The translations under genes were made by a program, and so were the position numbers. Source: Clostridiales bacterium (GTDB taxonomy: Bacteria; Bacillota; Clostridia; Oscillospirales; Acutalibacteraceae). Taken from it: 64,000 nt of DNA. The notes under the pieces were generated by a model. It was not told the DNA's origin. It did not search any database and worked only from the letters and a program-made list of their open reading frames with translations. Of this stretch, positions 60,964-64,000 are shown piece by piece; the stretch's first letter is position 1, and each line of letters begins with the position of its first letter. The stretch is taken from contig JAAWNT010000011.1 in assembly GCA_022799115.1 (NCBI GenBank), positions 20,777-84,776 on the forward strand, read 5' to 3'.

Positions 60964-62352
60964 ATGGCGAGTACAAAAGCACCCAGCAACGCGATTCACC
61001 CAAAGGGCGATTTCTTTAACTTTAAAGGAACCGGCTCCAACCCGCGTACTGAAATTGTCGCGGGACTGACCACCTTCTTCACCATGGCGTATATCATCTT
61101 CGTTAATCCGCCGATGTTGAAGGATGCGGGGATGGATCAAAACGCCGTCCTCATCGCCACCTGCTTGGCCGCGGCATTGGGAACCGTGCTGATGGGCCTG
61201 TTGTCCAACTATCCCTTTGCGTTGGCCTCCGGTATGGGCCTCAACGCCTTTTTTGCCTACACCATCTGCGGGCAGATGGGATATTCCTGGCAAGCGGGTT
61301 TGGCTGCGGTATTCCTGTCCGGCGTGATCTTTATCATCATTACCGTCACCGGACTGCGCACCGCCATTGTCAACGCCATTCCCCTGTTCTTAAAAAAGGC
61401 CATCGGAGGCGGAATCGGCTTATTTATCGCCTTTATCGGCCTGAAAAACGCCGGGATCATCGCTGCCAGCGAGAGCACCTTTGTGTCTCTGGACAAATTT
61501 AACAATCCCCATATCATTCTGGCGGTGATCGGCCTCATTCTCACCATTGCTCTGGTGGTGTGGAAGGTCAAAGGCGGATTGCTTATCAGCATCCTGGGGA
61601 CCTCCGCGATCGGCGCTGTGATGCAGTACGCCATGGGCTTTGACATCGGCATGCCCACGGACGTGGCTTTCAATTTCAACCTGGATCTGGGCCCCACCTT
61701 CGGCCAGTGCTTCACCGGATTCGGCGAGCTGTTCAGCACCGGCAAGGGCGTGGGCGTGCTCATCTTCTCCATTATTTCCGTACTGCTCTCCCTGACCATG
61801 GTGGACATGTTCGATACCATTGGCACCCTGGTGGGCGCGGCCAGCAAGGGCGGATTCTTGGATAAAGAAGGCAACCTGCCCAATGCAAACCGGGCGCTGC
61901 TGGCGGACGCCATTGCCACCACCACCGGCGCTGTGCTGGGTACCTCCACCGTCACCACTTATGTGGAATCCAGCTCCGGAATCTCCGAAGGAGGAAGAAC
62001 CGGTCTTACCAGCCTGACCACTGCGGCCTGCTTTGTGCTGGCGATCTTTGCCATGCCGCTGCTGGGGTTTGTTCCCAGCGCCGCCACCGCTCCAATTCTC
62101 ATTGTGGTGGGTGTGATGATGGCCAGTTCCATTAAAGAGATTGAATGGCAGGATATAGAGATTGCCATTCCCGCCTTCTTTACCCTGCTGATGATGCCTC
62201 TGGCATACAGCATTGCGGATGGAATTGCCTTCGGCTGCATCTCTTACACTGTGATTAAGCTGGTTAAAGGTCAGCCCAAGAAGGTGCATCCGGTGATGTA
62301 TGTCATTACCCTTTTATTCCTGGCGCGGTATGTGATTCAGGTGTTTCAATAA
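60964..62352 (+). CDS. NCS2 family purine permease (guanine/hypoxanthine type)
   Basis: A 462-residue transporter of the AzgA-like NCS2 branch (PbuG/PbuO). Signatures are RTEIVAGLTTFFTMAYIIFV, NPPMLKDAGMD, SNYPFALASGMGLNAFFAYT, FIAFIGLKNAGIIA, MVDMFDTIGTLVGAASKGG, and the substrate-region VLGTSTVTTYVESSSGISEG followed by GGRTGLTSL. There are about 13 helices. It imports purine bases by proton symport. ATG 60964 fits AAGGAGGAATTGTTTC; an upstream frame from 60829 runs through promoter and hairpin. Monocistronic, with its own terminator. Confidence 0.94.
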   Translation: MASTKAPSNAIHPKGDFFNFKGTGSNPRTEIVAGLTTFFTMAYIIFVNPPMLKDAGMDQNAVLIATCLAAALGTVLMGLLSNYPFALASGMGLNAFFAYTICGQMGYSWQAGLAAVFLSGVIFIIITVTGLRTAIVNAIPLFLKKAIGGGIGLFIAFIGLKNAGIIAASESTFVSLDKFNNPHIILAVIGLILTIALVVWKVKGGLLISILGTSAIGAVMQYAMGFDIGMPTDVAFNFNLDLGPTFGQCFTGFGELFSTGKGVGVLIFSIISVLLSLTMVDMFDTIGTLVGAASKGGFLDKEGNLPNANRALLADAIATTTGAVLGTSTVTTYVESSSGISEGGRTGLTSLTTAACFVLAIFAMPLLGFVPSAATAPILIVVGVMMASSIKEIEWQDIEIAIPAFFTLLMMPLAYSIADGIAFGCISYTVIKLVKGQPKKVHPVMYVITLLFLARYVIQVFQ

Positions 62353-62373
62353 TTGAAGATTTGATCGGCTTGA

Positions 62374-62415
62374 CGCCCTCTGTGGTTTTTTGGACCGCAG
62401 AGGGTGTTCTTTTTT
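62374..62415 (+). terminator. terminator of the NCS2 gene
   Basis: CCCTCTGTGGT (62376-62386) pairs with ACCGCAGAGGG (62394-62404), one G-U pair, followed by TGTTCTTTTTT. Confidence 0.88.
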
Positions 62416-62659
62416 GCAAAACCGGTAGGTTTTGCGGTTCCTTTTTCTTTATTCATTACCCTTTGTTTGTTTCCCAATTTATACTTGTGTTCATGATGAA
62501 TATCGCTGTGAGATGATCGCTCAAAAGCAGGGCAGAAAGCGTGAAAAAATCAATTCTAGAGTTGTTTATAGCCAGAGTAAATCTTGCTCAATAGAGGTGT
62601 ATATGGTTCGATTTACTTCATTTTAAGCGGAGCAATCCGCTTTGTTTTACAAAAAAGCA
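62416..62659. other. intergenic DNA with a small hairpin
   Basis: No convincing gene. A small plus-strand terminator-like hairpin, AAGCGGA (62625-62631) with TCCGCTT (62636-62642), is followed by TGTTTT. A 64-codon frame from 62432 has no ribosome binding site. Confidence 0.4.
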
Positions 62660-62710
62660 ATCTAAACCGCCCCAGATGGTGCTGTCCGCACAATCTGGGG
62701 CGTTTTAGAT
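62660..62710 (-). terminator. terminator of the minus-strand membrane-anchored protein gene
   Basis: TCTAAACCGCCCCAGAT (62661-62677) pairs with ATCTGGGGCGTTTTAGA (62693-62709), 17 bp with one mismatch. On the minus strand it is followed by TTGCTTTTTTG. Confidence 0.85.
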
Positions 62711-62770
62711 GCTACAAGTCAAGTGCTTTTTGTAAAATAGGAATTTTAATTTGATTGAATAATAAATCGA

Positions 62771-63292
62771 TTAAGATACCCAGTCGTGATCCATTTTAGA
62801 GATACTCCAAGTATGACATCCGGGATCATAGCGGTATCTGGCCATATAGCCGCGTCCACCTGATGGACAGCCAAAGGACTGGATATCCAATTCTACATAA
62901 TCATAGCCGATCCTTTGAAGATGAATACCGATATAGAGATGAGTATCTCGAAAAGATTGCGCTGTTTCAAGATCATTTTGTTTTGCAGGGATACCGGTTA
63001 GTTCTGTAAGCTGTTGAAGAATGTTTTTGATATGAATTTGCTCTGAGTCTTTTTTGGGGAATTCTAAATATAGCCCCTGACAGATTTGCATAGATGACGG
63101 ATCCATTTCTTGTTTATACTTTAATAAATCTTGTACGACTGTGATATAAAGAGATTGGGAAGATTCCGGGTTTTGATAAGCGTCCGCCACAGTTTTGTAT
63201 ACCAAAATATTATTTACGACAATAGTGGAACAAAGTCCAATGACAATAGCCGAAATAATAATTGGCCAGATCTTTTTTTTAATCATCCTCAT
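62771..63292 (-). CDS. membrane-anchored extracellular protein of unknown family
   Basis: A 173-residue protein with one N-terminal transmembrane helix (KKIWPIIISAIVIGLCSTIV) and an extracellular domain of about 140 residues: AYQNPESSQSLYITVVQDLL, KKDSEQIHIKNILQQLTELT, FRDTHLYIGIHLQRIGYDYV. Two Cys near the C-terminus (FGCPSGGRGYMARYRYDPGC) could form a disulfide. I recognise no domain. Its 5' end overlaps the upstream small secreted peptide gene by 14 nt, so the two are made together. Base composition is AT-rich, unlike the surrounding core. Confidence 0.6.
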   Translation of the reverse strand: MRMIKKKIWPIIISAIVIGLCSTIVVNNILVYKTVADAYQNPESSQSLYITVVQDLLKYKQEMDPSSMQICQGLYLEFPKKDSEQIHIKNILQQLTELTGIPAKQNDLETAQSFRDTHLYIGIHLQRIGYDYVELDIQSFGCPSGGRGYMARYRYDPGCHTWSISKMDHDWVS

Positions 63293-63470
63293 TTAGAATT
63301 ATACTGGGATGGAGAGTATTGAAATTATCAGCAATATCAACTGAGTAATCGTCTAGAGCAGAATACTTATTAATATCGAATGGGTTTACTTGAGACGCAT
63401 AGATTGGCGCTGAGAAAGAGACTGTTATTACTAAAAGAGCGGATAGAAGATGACATATTTTTCTTTTCAT
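63279..63470 (-). CDS. small secreted peptide
   Basis: A 63-residue precursor: basic start (MKRKICHLL), hydrophobic core (SALLVITVSFSAPIYA) and probable cleavage after YAS or IYA, releasing an acidic peptide of about 38 residues (QVNPFDINKYSALDDYSVDI, then NTLHPSIILNEDD). GAAAGAAGGAAAG precedes the ATG. The 14-nt overlap with the membrane-anchored protein suggests a peptide and partner pair. It has no Cys and no recognised family; a signalling peptide or a small inhibitor are both possible. Confidence 0.55.
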   Translation of the reverse strand: MKRKICHLLSALLVITVSFSAPIYASQVNPFDINKYSALDDYSVDIADNFNTLHPSIILNEDD

Positions 63471-63633
63471 TTTTCTTTCCTTCTTTCAAGAGTTAAATAG
63501 TATTATCTTAAGACCAATCTCCTTTCTACTAAAATAAAAAGTTTTACTAAATTATATTATATCACACAAAATATAAATGCAAATAGACTATATTTAGCAA
63601 TGGTTCTATTAAAAGGTTATTAGGAGGTCCATA

Positions 63634-64000
63634 TGAAGAAGATCGGTGTGTATCAGAGGGGATCACGGTGGATGAGTGTGGCCATTGTCAAGAATATATT
63701 TATCCAGATATACCGGCAAAAACCTTCGAGCGCAAGAGAAAAAACAGAAATCTCAAGCGCAGGACAGAACCGACAGAAACAATTTGGGCAACTGCGCGGG
63801 GGTCTGGGCCGCTCCTCCACTCGAGCGGAAAGGTTGGGGTATGATGGCGATTTGAACGGCGTAGACGTTCACTTTGAGCCATCATTCCACAAGGCTTTAC
63901 TTAGGAGACCCGCCGCAGCGACCTTGGGAGGATTCCAAAGGGGGAATCCCTCCCTTTGGCGTATTCTTTGCGTCCTTTCTTGTACGAGCAAGAAAGGACG
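63634..64000 (+). other. open frame running off the window edge, plus an overlapping shifted frame
   Basis: From ATG 63634, preceded by a very good TTAGGAGGTCCAT, a frame stays open for more than 120 codons to the window end (MKKIGVYQRGSRWMSVAIVK). The composition of this frame looks random after the start. The frame shifted by one after the ATG reads more like a protein (EDRCVSEGITVDECGHCQEY, then IYPDIPAKTFERKRKNRNLK) and stops at about 63843. A one-base deletion just after the ATG would join start and protein-like frame, so a broken small Cys-pair protein gene is plausible. Confidence 0.3.
63971..64000. repeat. perfect inverted repeat at the window end
   Basis: CGTCCTTTCTTG (63971-63982) is exactly complementary to CAAGAAAGGACG (63989-64000), loop TACGAG. 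Just upstream CCAAAGGG (63935-63942) pairs with CCCTTTGG (63952-63959). These stacked palindromes may continue beyond the window and look like a dispersed intergenic repeat. Confidence 0.5.

Noticed and set aside
62432..62626. 64-codon plus-strand frame after the NCS2 gene
   Set aside because: No ribosome binding site and no recognisable protein features apart from a hydrophobic start.

Overview
The window looks like a chromosomal segment of a gut-type Clostridia bacterium (Bacillota), probably Oscillospiraceae/Ruminococcaceae. The evidence is strong AGGAGG-type ribosome binding sites, the conserved Firmicutes neighbourhood yaaO-like / darA(yaaQ) / holB / ricT(yaaT) / trmN(yabB) / rsmI, a metG-tatD pair, a rimI-tsaD pair, GTP-type PEP carboxykinase, DUF3048 and DUF1015 proteins, and host-glycan degradation genes. 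Most of it is moderately GC-rich core genome in short operons separated by clear intrinsic terminators. Two stretches, about 54.5-60.7 kb and 62.4-63.6 kb, are visibly AT-rich and carry accessory genes.

Layout. 0-7.6 kb: a frameshifted XRE regulator and hairpin-rich DNA, then radical SAM / tatD / metG on the minus strand, an iron-type alcohol dehydrogenase, and a membrane PH-like protein coupled to a predicted ATPase. 7.8-10.8 kb: an amidohydrolase, then a decayed mobile element (palindromic boxes, a DUF3795 gene, a truncated large serine recombinase). 10.9-18.9 kb: DUF1015, XRE, bactofilin, an SPFH protein, tRNA-Arg(ACG), a MATE transporter, DUF1905 and DUF3048. 19-30.3 kb: an N-glycan degradation locus with a sugar-binding lipoprotein, GH38 alpha-mannosidase, a secreted multidomain GH85 endo-beta-N-acetylglucosaminidase and a GH130 phosphorylase. 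30.5-37.1 kb: a methyltransferase, then the yaaO-to-rsmI housekeeping cluster with a ferredoxin inserted. 37.4-41.2 kb: a polar amino acid ABC transporter, an Rrf2 regulator and an MBL-fold hydrolase. 41.3-46.1 kb: a divergent pair of ribbon-helix-helix proteins, a YdbT/YdbS-like PH pair, DegV and DusB. 46.4-54.4 kb: polA, a TPR-like membrane protein, Nudix, arginine phosphatase, rimI, tsaD and pckG.

54.6-60.7 kb is the most unusual part. A 38-bp near-perfect palindrome is followed by two paralogous small secreted proteins, each ahead of an intrinsic attenuator. Between and after them are a lipoprotein, an ABC permease that is an internal duplication of one permease module, and its ATPase. 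The arrangement resembles bacteriocin loci of the lactococcin-972 type, but the secreted proteins match no family I can name with confidence. The window ends with an NCS2 purine permease under an attenuator-like leader, a minus-strand pair of a small secreted peptide and a membrane-anchored protein, and a hairpin-rich edge.

The glycan genes fit one route: GH85 releases N-glycans outside the cell, GH38 trims alpha-mannose, and GH130 phosphorolyses the remaining mannosyl-beta-1,4-GlcNAc. Enzyme specificities are inferred from family membership.
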